Of a stretch of DNA of 5,762 bases, positions 1-5,762 are shown piece after piece. This stretch comes from Fibrobacter sp. (lineage in GTDB: Bacteria > Fibrobacterota > Fibrobacteria > Fibrobacterales > Fibrobacteraceae), in contig DUVD01000235.1 in assembly GCA_012841225.1 (NCBI GenBank), positions 1 to 5,762 on the forward strand, given 5' to 3'. Made by a program: the position numbers and the translations under genes. The notes below the pieces were generated by a model. It ran no database searches. It was not told the origin of the DNA and worked only from the letters and a program-made list of their open reading frames with translations. Each line of letters starts with the position of its first letter. Positions within the stretch are counted from its first letter, which is position 1.

Positions 1-852
1 GCAAAATATAAAGAGAAAATAATGGAGGGCGTCTTTTTGGGCGCCGCTCTTTTCTCTATCTTTGCAGTTATTTTAATATGTGTGTTCCTTTTTGCTGGAG
101 GCCTTCCTGCCATCGGTAAAATAGGTGTTTTTTCTTTCTTGTTTGGCACAGAATGGTCACCAACGGATGAACCAGCCAGTTATGGAATTTTTCCAATGAT
201 TTTGGGAAGTTTATATGTTACTGCGGGAGCCATATTAATTGGGGTTTCGATTGGCGTTTTGACGGCGGTTTTTATGGCCTCATTTTGTCCACCACGCCTA
301 CATAAAATATTAAAACCAGCCATTGATATATTAGCAGGAATTCCTTCTGTCGTGTATGGCTTTTTCGGCTTGATCGTTCTGGTTCCTTTTGTAAGGGTAC
401 ACCTAGGAGGCTCTGGAAGTAGTATTTTAACCGCTTCTGTTCTTCTTGGAATCATGATTTTACCTACGATTATAGGGGTCGCTGAATCCGCTTTGCGTGC
501 TGTTCCATCTTCATATTATGAAGGAGCACTTGCTCTTGGTGCCACTCATGAACGGAGTATTTTTTTTGTCGTATTGCCTGCAGCTACTTCTGGTGTCATG
601 GCGGGCGTGGTTTTAGGCATTGGTCGCGCGATTGGTGAAACGATGGCAGTGATTCTTGTGGCAGGGAATCAGGCGAGAATCCCTAACGGCATTTTGAATG
701 GCGCTCGGACATTAACTTCAAATATCGTTTTAGAAATGGGGTATGCCGCTGATTTACATCGAGAGGCACTTATAGGAACAGGGGTTGTACTCTTTGTTTT
801 TATTCTAATTATCAATCTTTCATTTTCTTTTATGAAGAGGGCTAAAAGATGA
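1..852 (+). CDS. pstC: Phosphate ABC transporter permease PstC (5' end missing)
   Basis: One of the two membrane permeases of the high-affinity phosphate importer PstSCAB; with PstA it forms the channel through the cytoplasmic membrane. Seen: hydrophobic segments from the N-terminal helix (nt about 34-105) through nt about 190-270, 320-400, 430-490 and 570-660 to a last helix near nt 770-830. The EAA-type loop that docks on the ATPase begins EGALALGA at nt 520, and the Pst-typical IGRAIGET follows near nt 619-642. The reading frame is open to base 1 and encodes AKYKEKI before the first ATG at nt 22. That ATG has no convincing Shine-Dalgarno, and the preceding residues fit the charged N-terminus of PstC, so the true start probably lies a few codons left of the window. 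The 283 sense codons seen are close to full length for the family (about 280-310). The stop overlaps the pstA start as ATGA. The family call is very secure; only the start is unknown. Confidence 0.95.
   Translation, partial: AKYKEKIMEGVFLGAALFSIFAVILICVFLFAGGLPAIGKIGVFSFLFGTEWSPTDEPASYGIFPMILGSLYVTAGAILIGVSIGVLTAVFMASFCPPRLHKILKPAIDILAGIPSVVYGFFGLIVLVPFVRVHLGGSGSSILTASVLLGIMILPTIIGVAESALRAVPSSYYEGALALGATHERSIFFVVLPAATSGVMAGVVLGIGRAIGETMAVILVAGNQARIPNGILNGARTLTSNIVLEMGYAADLHREALIGTGVVLFVFILIINLSFSFMKRAKR
834..841 (+). promoter_or_regulatory. Shine-Dalgarno of pstA inside the pstC end
   Basis: GAAGAGGG lies within the last codons of pstC, 7 nt before the ATG at 849. It supports that start, which overlaps the pstC stop by 4 nt, over the in-frame Met codon at residue 5. 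PstA can therefore be initiated on its own site as well as by coupling to pstC translation. Confidence 0.7.
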
Positions 853-1688
853 CATTGAATATGTATTTAAAATATCCTTTTTCTTTATTCTTAAAAGTTT
901 TAGTCATTTTAGCTACAGCAGTAACTTGTTTTACACTCCTTTTTTTAATTGGATACATCTTAATAAAAGGGATTCCCTACTTATCGCTTGATTTGTTTTC
1001 ATGGACTTATAATTCTGAAAATGTTTCGTTCATGCCTTCTATAGTCAATACAATTATTATGGTTATAGGAGCTCTTTTAATATCGGTTCCATTTGGAATT
1101 TTTTCAGCCATTTATTTAGTGGAGTATGCCAAACGCGGAAATAAAATGGTTGGAGTGATTCGTATTACGGCAGAAACGCTAGCTGGAATCCCTTCGATTG
1201 TTTATGGCTTGTTTGGTATGCTGTTTTTTGTAACCTCATTAAAAATGGGGTATTCTCTGCTGGCTGGTATTTTTACGGTGGCGATTATGATTTTACCTTT
1301 AATGATGCGGACTACTGAAGAAGCCTTGAAGGCAGTTCCCGATATTTTTCGTGAAGGAAGTTTCGGTTTAGGCGCTGGTAAATTAAGGACTGTTTTTAGA
1401 ATCGTTTTACCTTCGGCAATACCAGGTATTTTAGCAGGAGTCATTTTATCCATAGGTCGAATTGTGGGAGAAACTGCCGCTTTGATTTATACCGCAGGTA
1501 CTGTTGCAGAGCTTCCAAAAAATTTATTGTCTTCAGGTCGAACTCTTTCTGTACACATGTATGCCTTATCGAAAGAGGGTTTACATACAAACCAAGCATA
1601 CGCAACAGCCGTAATGCTTTTAGGAATTGTTCTATTAATTAATATGCTATCCACAATGATGGCAAAAAAAATAGAGAAAAAATCATGA
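849..1688 (+). CDS. pstA: Phosphate ABC transporter permease PstA
   Basis: Second permease subunit of the phosphate importer, pairing with PstC in the membrane. Seen: 279 residues, the usual length for PstA. The first membrane helix is at about residues 15-39, with further hydrophobic segments throughout. The LAGIPSIVYGLFG segment matches the equivalent LAGIPSVVYGFFG in PstC. The ATPase-docking loop starts EGSFGLGAGKLR at residue 169, and IGRIVGET follows, the counterpart of IGRAIGET in PstC. Adjacency to pstC and pstB, together with these shared motifs, makes the assignment firm. The start at 849 is chosen because of the ATGA overlap with pstC and the good Shine-Dalgarno before it. The lysine-rich C-terminus (AKKIEKKS) is encoded by A-runs that include a slippery heptamer at 1664-1670, in the register that would shift ribosomes into the pstB frame. 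The stop overlaps the pstB start by 4 nt. Confidence 0.96.
   Translation: MTLNMYLKYPFSLFLKVLVILATAVTCFTLLFLIGYILIKGIPYLSLDLFSWTYNSENVSFMPSIVNTIIMVIGALLISVPFGIFSAIYLVEYAKRGNKMVGVIRITAETLAGIPSIVYGLFGMLFFVTSLKMGYSLLAGIFTVAIMILPLMMRTTEEALKAVPDIFREGSFGLGAGKLRTVFRIVLPSAIPGILAGVILSIGRIVGETAALIYTAGTVAELPKNLLSSGRTLSVHMYALSKEGLHTNQAYATAVMLLGIVLLINMLSTMMAKKIEKKS
1664..1670 (+). other. A_AAA_AAA slippery heptamer at the pstA/pstB junction
   Basis: Bases 1664-1671 are eight consecutive A. In the pstA frame the codons are GCA AAA AAA ATA, so the heptamer has the X_XXY_YYZ register of known bacterial -1 frameshift sites. A -1 slip would continue as AAT AGA GAA AAA ATC directly into the ATG of pstB, with no stop in between. 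The sequence arrangement is certain; whether any slippage occurs is unknown. A Lys-Lys pair in an AT-rich genome would often produce such a run by chance, and no strong downstream stimulatory structure was recognised. Confidence 0.3.
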
Positions 1689-2437
1689 CAGCAAAAATTA
1701 ATATTAAAAATATGAATCTTTTTTACACGCAGTTCCAGGCGTTAAAAAATGTGAATTTAGATATCGAAAAGAATGAAATCACAGCGTTTATAGGACCCTC
1801 AGGTTGTGGTAAATCGACCTTATTAAAATCACTCAATCGGATGAATGATTTAATAGAAGGTTGTCGTATAGAAGGTGAAATTTTACTAGATGGGCAAAAT
1901 ATATACGGTAAAATAGATGTGAATGCTTTACGCAAAAGGGTAGGGATGGTGTTTCAAAAGCCAAATCCTTTTCCAATGAGCATATATGAAAATGTTGCTT
2001 ATGGTCCAAAGACTCACGGCATTCGCTCCAAAGTCAAGTTAGATGAAATCGTAGAAACCTCTTTGAAAAATGCGGCAATCTGGGATGAATTAAAAGACCG
2101 ACTAAAGAAAAACGCTTTAAGTTTGTCGGGAGGACAACAGCAGCGTTTATGCGTAGCAAGAGCTTTGGCTGTAGAACCAGAAGTCTTATTAATGGATGAA
2201 CCTACGAGTGCCTTAGACCCAATTTCTACGGCAAAAATAGAAGACTTAGTATTAGAATTGAAGAAAAAATATACGATTGTAATTGTGACGCATAATATGC
2301 AACAAGCCACTCGAATCTCAGATAAAACGGCCTTTTTCCTATTAGGAGAAATGATTGAATTTAATGAGACAGAAACGCTTTTTTCTATTCCAAAAGACAA
2401 ACGAACAGAAGATTATATTACAGGGAGGTTTGGATAA
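1685..2437 (+). CDS. pstB: Phosphate ABC transporter ATP-binding protein PstB
   Basis: Cytoplasmic ATPase that dimerises on PstC/PstA and hydrolyses ATP to drive phosphate uptake. Seen: 250 residues, the normal PstB length. Walker A GPSGCGKST is at 37-45, followed by the PstB-typical LLKSLNRMNDL. The Q-loop FQKPNPFPMSIYENVAYG has Gln at 91, and the ABC signature LSGGQQQR is at 147-154. Walker B with the catalytic Glu, LLMDEPTSALD, is at about 168-178, and the H-loop His is at 203. The NPFPMSIYENVAYG stretch separates PstB from other importer ATPases. All catalytic elements are intact. The start overlaps the pstA stop (ATGA). Only a weak AGAGAAAA sequence precedes it, so translation probably depends on coupling to pstA. 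The stop shares one base with the phoU start. The copy looks single; nothing suggests a pstB1/pstB2 pair within the window. Confidence 0.98.
   Translation: MTAKINIKNMNLFYTQFQALKNVNLDIEKNEITAFIGPSGCGKSTLLKSLNRMNDLIEGCRIEGEILLDGQNIYGKIDVNALRKRVGMVFQKPNPFPMSIYENVAYGPKTHGIRSKVKLDEIVETSLKNAAIWDELKDRLKKNALSLSGGQQQRLCVARALAVEPEVLLMDEPTSALDPISTAKIEDLVLELKKKYTIVIVTHNMQQATRISDKTAFFLLGEMIEFNETETLFSIPKDKRTEDYITGRFG
2422..2429 (+). promoter_or_regulatory. Strong Shine-Dalgarno of phoU inside the pstB end
   Basis: AGGGAGGT, the best Shine-Dalgarno match noticed in the window, lies within the last pstB codons, 7 nt before the phoU ATG at 2437. It fixes that start (the TAATG overlap) and suggests phoU is translated efficiently in its own right rather than only by coupling. 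Confidence 0.75.
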
Positions 2438-3123
2438 TGAGAGCTCGTTTTGAAATCCAATTAGAAAAACTTAATCAAGGAGTTACGGAAATGGGGGCTT
2501 TAGTAGAAGAAGCCTTAGAACATGCCATTGATGCCTTGGTTCATGAAAATCGAGAAGTGGCCGAAAAAAACATTGAATTTGATCGAGAAATTGATCAAAA
2601 AATGAAAGAAATAGAAACACTTTGCTTAAAACTATTGCTTAGTCAGCAACCAGTAGCAAGGGATTTGCGTTTAATTTCAGCCGTTTTAAAAATGGTTTCA
2701 GATCTTGAACGCATAGGGGATCAATGTGCAGATATTTCAGAAATAGTACTGACTTTTCCTGCAGACTCTGAAAAAGGCTTAGAATTAAAATATATCCCCT
2801 TAATGGCAGATGCCACTCGAAAAATGGTTACAGAAAGTGTGGATGCCTTTGTAAAGAAAGATTTGGAGCTCGCCAAAGCCGTCTGTGAATATGATGATGT
2901 GGTAGATGATTTATTTGATTCCGTTCGGCGCAATCTAATTACTGCAATTCGTGAAAACATGGAAAATGGGGAAAAAATAATTGATATATTAATGATAGCG
3001 AAGTATTTTGAACGTATTGGTGATCATGCAGTGAATGTTGCTAAATGGGTCATTTTCTCTATAACTGGAGAGCGTAATGGCTGTGGCTATATTGGACATG
3101 ATGAAGATATGAAAGGAAAATAA
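2437..3123 (+). CDS. phoU: Phosphate signalling regulator PhoU
   Basis: Peripheral cytoplasmic protein that links the Pst transporter to the PhoR-type kinase and restrains Pho signalling when phosphate is plentiful. Seen: 228 residues, standard length, predicted all-helical, with two PhoU repeats of three helices each. Each repeat carries the family's acidic metal-binding signature: SDLERIGDQCADI at 88-100 and YFERIGDHAVNVAKW at 190-204. The QPVARDLRLISA stretch before the first signature is also typical. There is no signal peptide or membrane segment. Position directly after pstB is the classical arrangement. The start at 2437 shares one base with the pstB stop and has a strong Shine-Dalgarno; the stop likewise shares one base with the response regulator start. 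The last 15 or so residues (from about GERNGCGYI) are a short polar tail with no recognised function. Confidence 0.97.
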   Translation: MRARFEIQLEKLNQGVTEMGALVEEALEHAIDALVHENREVAEKNIEFDREIDQKMKEIETLCLKLLLSQQPVARDLRLISAVLKMVSDLERIGDQCADISEIVLTFPADSEKGLELKYIPLMADATRKMVTESVDAFVKKDLELAKAVCEYDDVVDDLFDSVRRNLITAIRENMENGEKIIDILMIAKYFERIGDHAVNVAKWVIFSITGERNGCGYIGHDEDMKGK

Positions 3124-3803
3124 TGAAAGTTTTTTTAGTGGAAGATGATTCTGAAATTCGAGAAATGGAAACCTACGCATTGACTGGAGCGGGTTATAGC
3201 GTGATGGCTTTTGGAGAACCCGTTGCCTTTTTTAAAGCTTTATCAATGCAAAAACCAGATCTGATTATTTTAGATATTATGCTCCCTAATGAAGATGGTC
3301 TTTCTATTCTCAGTAAAATCAGGAAGAACCCAGCGACTAAATCAATTCCAGTCATCTTTGTAACCGCTAGAACAACTGAATTAGACAAAGTCAAGGGACT
3401 TGATTCTGGAGCAGATGATTATTTAGTCAAGCCTTTTGGAATCATGGAGTTTTTGTCCAGAGTGAAAGCCCTTTTACGTCGCACAGCAACTCAAAGTGCA
3501 GAAGAAAATGTTGTTTTAGGACCTGTGGAAATAGATGTATTAAAGCATACAGTAACGATCGATGGCTATGTATGCGATTTAACTTATAAAGAATTTGAAT
3601 TATTAAGAGTACTTGTTTCTAATCCTGGAATTGTTTTTTCAAGGCAACAATTAATGGATAAAATTTGGGGTGTTGATTTTTTAATGGAAACGAGAACCGT
3701 GGATATGCATATAAAAACATTGCGTCAGAAATTAAAGAAACATGGTTCTATTATTAAAACCGTACGCAATGTAGGTTATAAGGCGGAAGAGTTATATGAA
3801 TGA
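3123..3803 (+). CDS. OmpR/PhoB-family response regulator, probably the Pho regulator
   Basis: DNA-binding transcription factor controlled by phosphorylation, most likely activating phosphate-starvation genes. Seen: 226 residues. The receiver domain covers about 1-120, with the acidic pocket EDD at 7-9, phospho-acceptor Asp51 in LIILDIMLP, switch Thr81 in VTAR, and Lys103 in the KPF motif. A winged-helix domain covers about 130-223, with LTYKEFELLRVL, the recognition-helix region TRTVDMHIKTLRQKL, and a final hairpin ending VRNVGYK. Many relatives have VRGVGYK or VRGxGY at that point, so the Asn is a small departure of unknown effect. The gene follows phoU with a one-base overlap (TAATG) and a modest AAAGGA Shine-Dalgarno, and overlaps the kinase gene by 8 nt. 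The family is certain; the Pho role (PhoB or PhoP by name) is inferred from position, so no symbol is given. Confidence 0.95.
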   Translation: MKVFLVEDDSEIREMETYALTGAGYSVMAFGEPVAFFKALSMQKPDLIILDIMLPNEDGLSILSKIRKNPATKSIPVIFVTARTTELDKVKGLDSGADDYLVKPFGIMEFLSRVKALLRRTATQSAEENVVLGPVEIDVLKHTVTIDGYVCDLTYKEFELLRVLVSNPGIVFSRQQLMDKIWGVDFLMETRTVDMHIKTLRQKLKKHGSIIKTVRNVGYKAEELYE

Positions 3804-5457
3804 TCGAATTAGTCTTAATTTATTTTACATGGGTATTTTCTCGGCAGTCATTGCGATTCTTGTGACGGCAGGGGCGTTTTATTATAGAATGGAAAATCAA
3901 GTTAAAGAGTATTTGCAAGAAGAATCGCGAGTTATTACTCAAGTGTACTCGTATTTAGAAGGACCAGAAAGTCTTGCTCCTTTTGTCTCTGATATTATTC
4001 GAATTACGCTGATTGATTCCTTAGGTCATGTTCTTTTTGAAAGTGAAAAGGAATCAGCAGAAATGGGAAACCATTTAAATCGCTCAGAAATTCAAAGTGC
4101 TTTAAAAACAGGCTCTGGTGAAAGTTTTAGATTTTCCAGTACATTAGAAACGGATGTGTATTATTTTGCACAGAAGCTTCCCGATGGTCATGTACTAAGA
4201 CTCTCGATGAGAAAAACAAATTTATTCTCTATTTTCTCTTCTGTATATCCATTCTTAATTCTGCTTTTTGTCGCCATTGTATTATTGTCTATTATATCTG
4301 CTTTTTGGCTCACAAAGCTTTTTTTAAAACCAATTCACGAAATGATTACTCGCTTAGATTCAGAACATGTCGTTGATGATAATACCTTTATTTATCATGA
4401 GCTGGTTCCTTTTATTGTTGAAATAAATAAACAGCGTAAAAATACGCAACATGAATTAAAACGTCTTGCTAATGAAAAAGAAAAATTGTCTGTTTTGATG
4501 AAGAACATGCCCGAAGGGTTATTGTTTCTGGATGAAAATAAAAGTGTAGTGATGATTAATGAAGAAGCAAGCACGCTACTCCATGTTCCAGAAGAACACG
4601 AACTTCGTCATATTATTTATTATTCTCGTAACTTGCATTTAAACAACCTTATTGATAAGGCTTTCTTAGGTAAGCGCATTTCAGAAGAGATCTCTTTAAA
4701 TGGAAAGCAATATCAAGTGCTTGCAAGTCCAGTGATTGTGTTAAGCGAATTTGTGGGAGTCATTTGTCTTTTTATGGACTTGTCTGCAAAAAATAAAGTA
4801 GAACAATTGCGTCGAGAATTTACAGCCAATGCTTCTCATGAATTAAAAACACCATTGACTTCTATTCTCGGCTATGCTGAGATGATTGAAAATAATATGG
4901 TAAAAACAGAAGACGTTCCTCGTTTTGCAAGTAAAATTCATCAGGAATCCAAGCGAATGCTTATGCTTACAGAAGATATAATGAAGTTAGCAGAATTAGA
5001 TGAGGTTCGATTTGAAGAAGTGGCCAAAGATTCTGTAGATTTATTCTCGGTTGCAGAAGAATGTGCTTCTTCATTAGAGCCAATAGCAGCTTCAAAAAAG
5101 ATAGTGATGGAAGTAAAAGGTATTGCAACAAAAATACAAGGCAATCGGCGCTTACTTTTTGAAATGGTTTATAATTTAATGGATAATGCGATTCGTTATA
5201 ATCGTGAAGGCGGGTCAGTATTAGTTCTTGTCGATGAAAAAAGTATTTCTGTGCGAGATACTGGAATTGGTATTCCAGAAAAAAGTCAGGAACGAATCTT
5301 TGAACGCTTTTATCGTGTAGATAAAAGTCGATCTAAAGAAACGGGTGGAACGGGTTTGGGCCTAGCTATTGTAAAACATGTTGCCGAGTCCCATTACGCA
5401 AAAGTGATTTTAGATTCTAAAGAAAATAAAGGAACAGAAATTCGAATACAATTTTAG
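3796..5457 (+). CDS. phoR: PhoR-type sensor histidine kinase
   Basis: Membrane kinase that would phosphorylate the response regulator encoded just upstream, probably in response to phosphate status relayed by Pst and PhoU. Seen: 553 residues. Transmembrane helices at about 9-30 and 152-173 flank an extracellular domain of about 120 residues resembling the single PAS/Cache-like sensor of Bacillota PhoR. A HAMP-like linker without a clear canonical motif (about 174-205) leads into a charged helix (about 205-232), then a cytoplasmic PAS domain (about 233-335). The HisKA domain carries ASHELKTPLTS with phospho-acceptor His348. The ATPase domain has the N-box NLMDNA at 460-465, DTGIGIP at 488-494, ERFYRVD at 503-509 and GTGLGL at 518-523. 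All catalytic boxes are intact. The start at 3796 overlaps the regulator gene by 8 nt and is preceded by GGCGGAAGAG. Histidine kinase is certain; PhoR is inferred from architecture and operon context. Confidence 0.92.
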   Translation: MNDRISLNLFYMGIFSAVIAILVTAGAFYYRMENQVKEYLQEESRVITQVYSYLEGPESLAPFVSDIIRITLIDSLGHVLFESEKESAEMGNHLNRSEIQSALKTGSGESFRFSSTLETDVYYFAQKLPDGHVLRLSMRKTNLFSIFSSVYPFLILLFVAIVLLSIISAFWLTKLFLKPIHEMITRLDSEHVVDDNTFIYHELVPFIVEINKQRKNTQHELKRLANEKEKLSVLMKNMPEGLLFLDENKSVVMINEEASTLLHVPEEHELRHIIYYSRNLHLNNLIDKAFLGKRISEEISLNGKQYQVLASPVIVLSEFVGVICLFMDLSAKNKVEQLRREFTANASHELKTPLTSILGYAEMIENNMVKTEDVPRFASKIHQESKRMLMLTEDIMKLAELDEVRFEEVAKDSVDLFSVAEECASSLEPIAASKKIVMEVKGIATKIQGNRRLLFEMVYNLMDNAIRYNREGGSVLVLVDEKSISVRDTGIGIPEKSQERIFERFYRVDKSRSKETGGTGLGLAIVKHVAESHYAKVILDSKENKGTEIRIQF

Positions 5458-5469
5458 ATTCAGATTTCT
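5436..5469. terminator. Weak candidate bidirectional hairpin over the convergent stop codons
   Basis: The left arm (5436-5447) and right arm (5458-5469) form a 12-position stem with one G-U wobble and one C/A mismatch, enclosing a 10-nt loop (5448-5457). The hairpin covers the kinase stop (TAG 5455-5457) and the minus-strand stop (TGA, 5460-5462). The stem is AT-rich and only a short T-run follows on either strand, so intrinsic termination would be weak. No better terminator was noticed between the two genes, which are only 2 nt apart. Confidence 0.25.
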
Positions 5470-5762
5470 TTAGCAAATGCAGCGCTTGTGAGAGCAAAAT
5501 GGCCTTTAGAGGTTTCACTTTCGGCACGAACATAGCGAAAATCTTTTAGAGGAATCTTAACAGAAAGTGTTTGGCTACTGGTTTGAAAAACAGAGTACGT
5601 CGGGTGGAGCTTCTCAGGCGAATGGTCGTCTTTTTCTGCAGTGTAGATATGTAAATAATCAATTGTTCCGAAATCAGTAGAACAACTCATTTCAAATCGA
5701 ATGCAATCCTTTTCACGAGACCACCAGAGTGCTGGGCCATCAGTAAGGTATAAACAGTCTCC
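5460..5762 (-). CDS. C-terminal part of an unidentified protein, possibly a PHP/CehA-McbA-like metallohydrolase
   Basis: The minus-strand frame is open from the right edge of the window to a TGA at 5462-5460, giving 100 C-terminal residues; the gene continues beyond the window. The Met codon at 5690-5688 is probably internal, because coding-like sequence continues upstream of it (DGPALWWSREKDCIRFE). The visible part has no membrane segment and alternates short hydrophobic stretches as a beta-rich domain would: FGTIDYLHIY, TLSVKIPL, DFRYVRAESET, HFALTSAAF. The closing pattern (YVRAE, a short polar turn, then FALTSAAF) resembles the C-terminal beta domain of PHP/CehA-McbA metallohydrolases, where a phrase like YVRVE precedes WTNPIF. 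That likeness is from memory and no catalytic residue lies in this fragment. It is convergent with the kinase gene, so it is not in the pst operon, although a phosphoesterase here could belong to the Pho regulon. The coding call is good; the product is tentative. Confidence 0.6.
   Translation of the reverse strand, partial: GDCLYLTDGPALWWSREKDCIRFEMSCSTDFGTIDYLHIYTAEKDDHSPEKLHPTYSVFQTSSQTLSVKIPLKDFRYVRAESETSKGHFALTSAAFAKEI

Noticed and set aside
22..24. ATG at 22 as the pstC start
   Set aside because: The frame is open to base 1, the preceding codons (AKYKEKI) look like the charged PstC N-terminus, and there is no good Shine-Dalgarno before this ATG. It is more likely an internal Met.
560..567. 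Run of eight T in pstC as a frameshift or sequencing error
   Set aside because: The frame continues intact through it (Ile-Phe-Phe-Val in the last part of the docking loop), and a slip would not join another gene. It is ordinary for an AT-rich coding sequence.
180..5144. Minus-strand open frames of about 60-130 codons inside the + strand genes
   Set aside because: Each lies wholly antisense to, or across the junction of, strongly conserved pst/pho genes, shows no recognisable protein features, and is explained as a shadow of the + strand coding sequence.
5440..5447. ATTCGAAT palindrome near the kinase end as a regulator operator
   Set aside because: It is a short AT-rich 8-mer inside coding sequence, expected by chance in this composition, and it forms part of the imperfect stem described separately.
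5688..5690. Minus-strand ATG at 5690 as the start of a small 76-residue protein
   Set aside because: The frame continues upstream to the window edge with protein-like sequence (DGPALWWSREKDCIRFE), and I saw no clear Shine-Dalgarno before this Met, so a longer gene is more likely.
1..5762. Mobile elements, CRISPR arrays, tRNA or rRNA genes, riboswitches, defence genes
   Set aside because: None was seen. The window is almost entirely occupied by tightly packed housekeeping phosphate genes, with no tandem or spaced repeats noticed.

Overview
The window holds the downstream part of a phosphate-acquisition operon on the + strand, followed by the tail of one convergent gene. The order is pstC (5' end cut off by the window edge), pstA, pstB, phoU, a PhoB/PhoP-type response regulator, and a PhoR-type sensor histidine kinase. 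After that comes the 3' end of a minus-strand gene that runs out of the right edge.

The DNA is AT-rich by eye, with many AAA/GAA/TTA codons and GGAGG- or AAGAGG-like Shine-Dalgarno sequences. TGA is used as a real stop in three + strand genes and TGG encodes Trp, so the code is the standard bacterial one rather than the Mollicutes one. Together with the PhoR architecture (extracellular sensor, non-canonical HAMP-like linker, cytoplasmic PAS) this suggests a low-GC member of the Bacillota. I cannot name a genus.

Layout: 1-852 pstC (partial), 849-1688 pstA, 1685-2437 pstB, 2437-3123 phoU, 3123-3803 response regulator, 3796-5457 histidine kinase, 5460-5762 minus-strand partial gene. Every junction on the + strand is an overlap (4, 4, 1, 1 and 8 nt), so the six genes look like one translationally coupled transcription unit. 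No promoter is visible in the window; it and the phosphate-binding protein gene pstS presumably lie to the left. There is no gene-free stretch of any size: only 2 nt separate the kinase stop from the stop of the convergent gene.

How the genes work together, from knowledge of the families: PstC and PstA form the membrane channel and the PstB dimer powers phosphate import. PhoU connects transporter status to the sensor kinase. The kinase phosphorylates the response regulator, which would switch on the Pho regulon, probably including this operon. The convergent gene may encode the C-terminus of a PHP/CehA-McbA-like metallohydrolase, but that call rests on overall resemblance only.

This is a largely conventional region, and I see no convincing evidence of an undescribed system. 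The points most worth checking are the slippery A-run at the pstA/pstB junction, the imperfect hairpin spanning both convergent stop codons, and the identity of the convergent gene.
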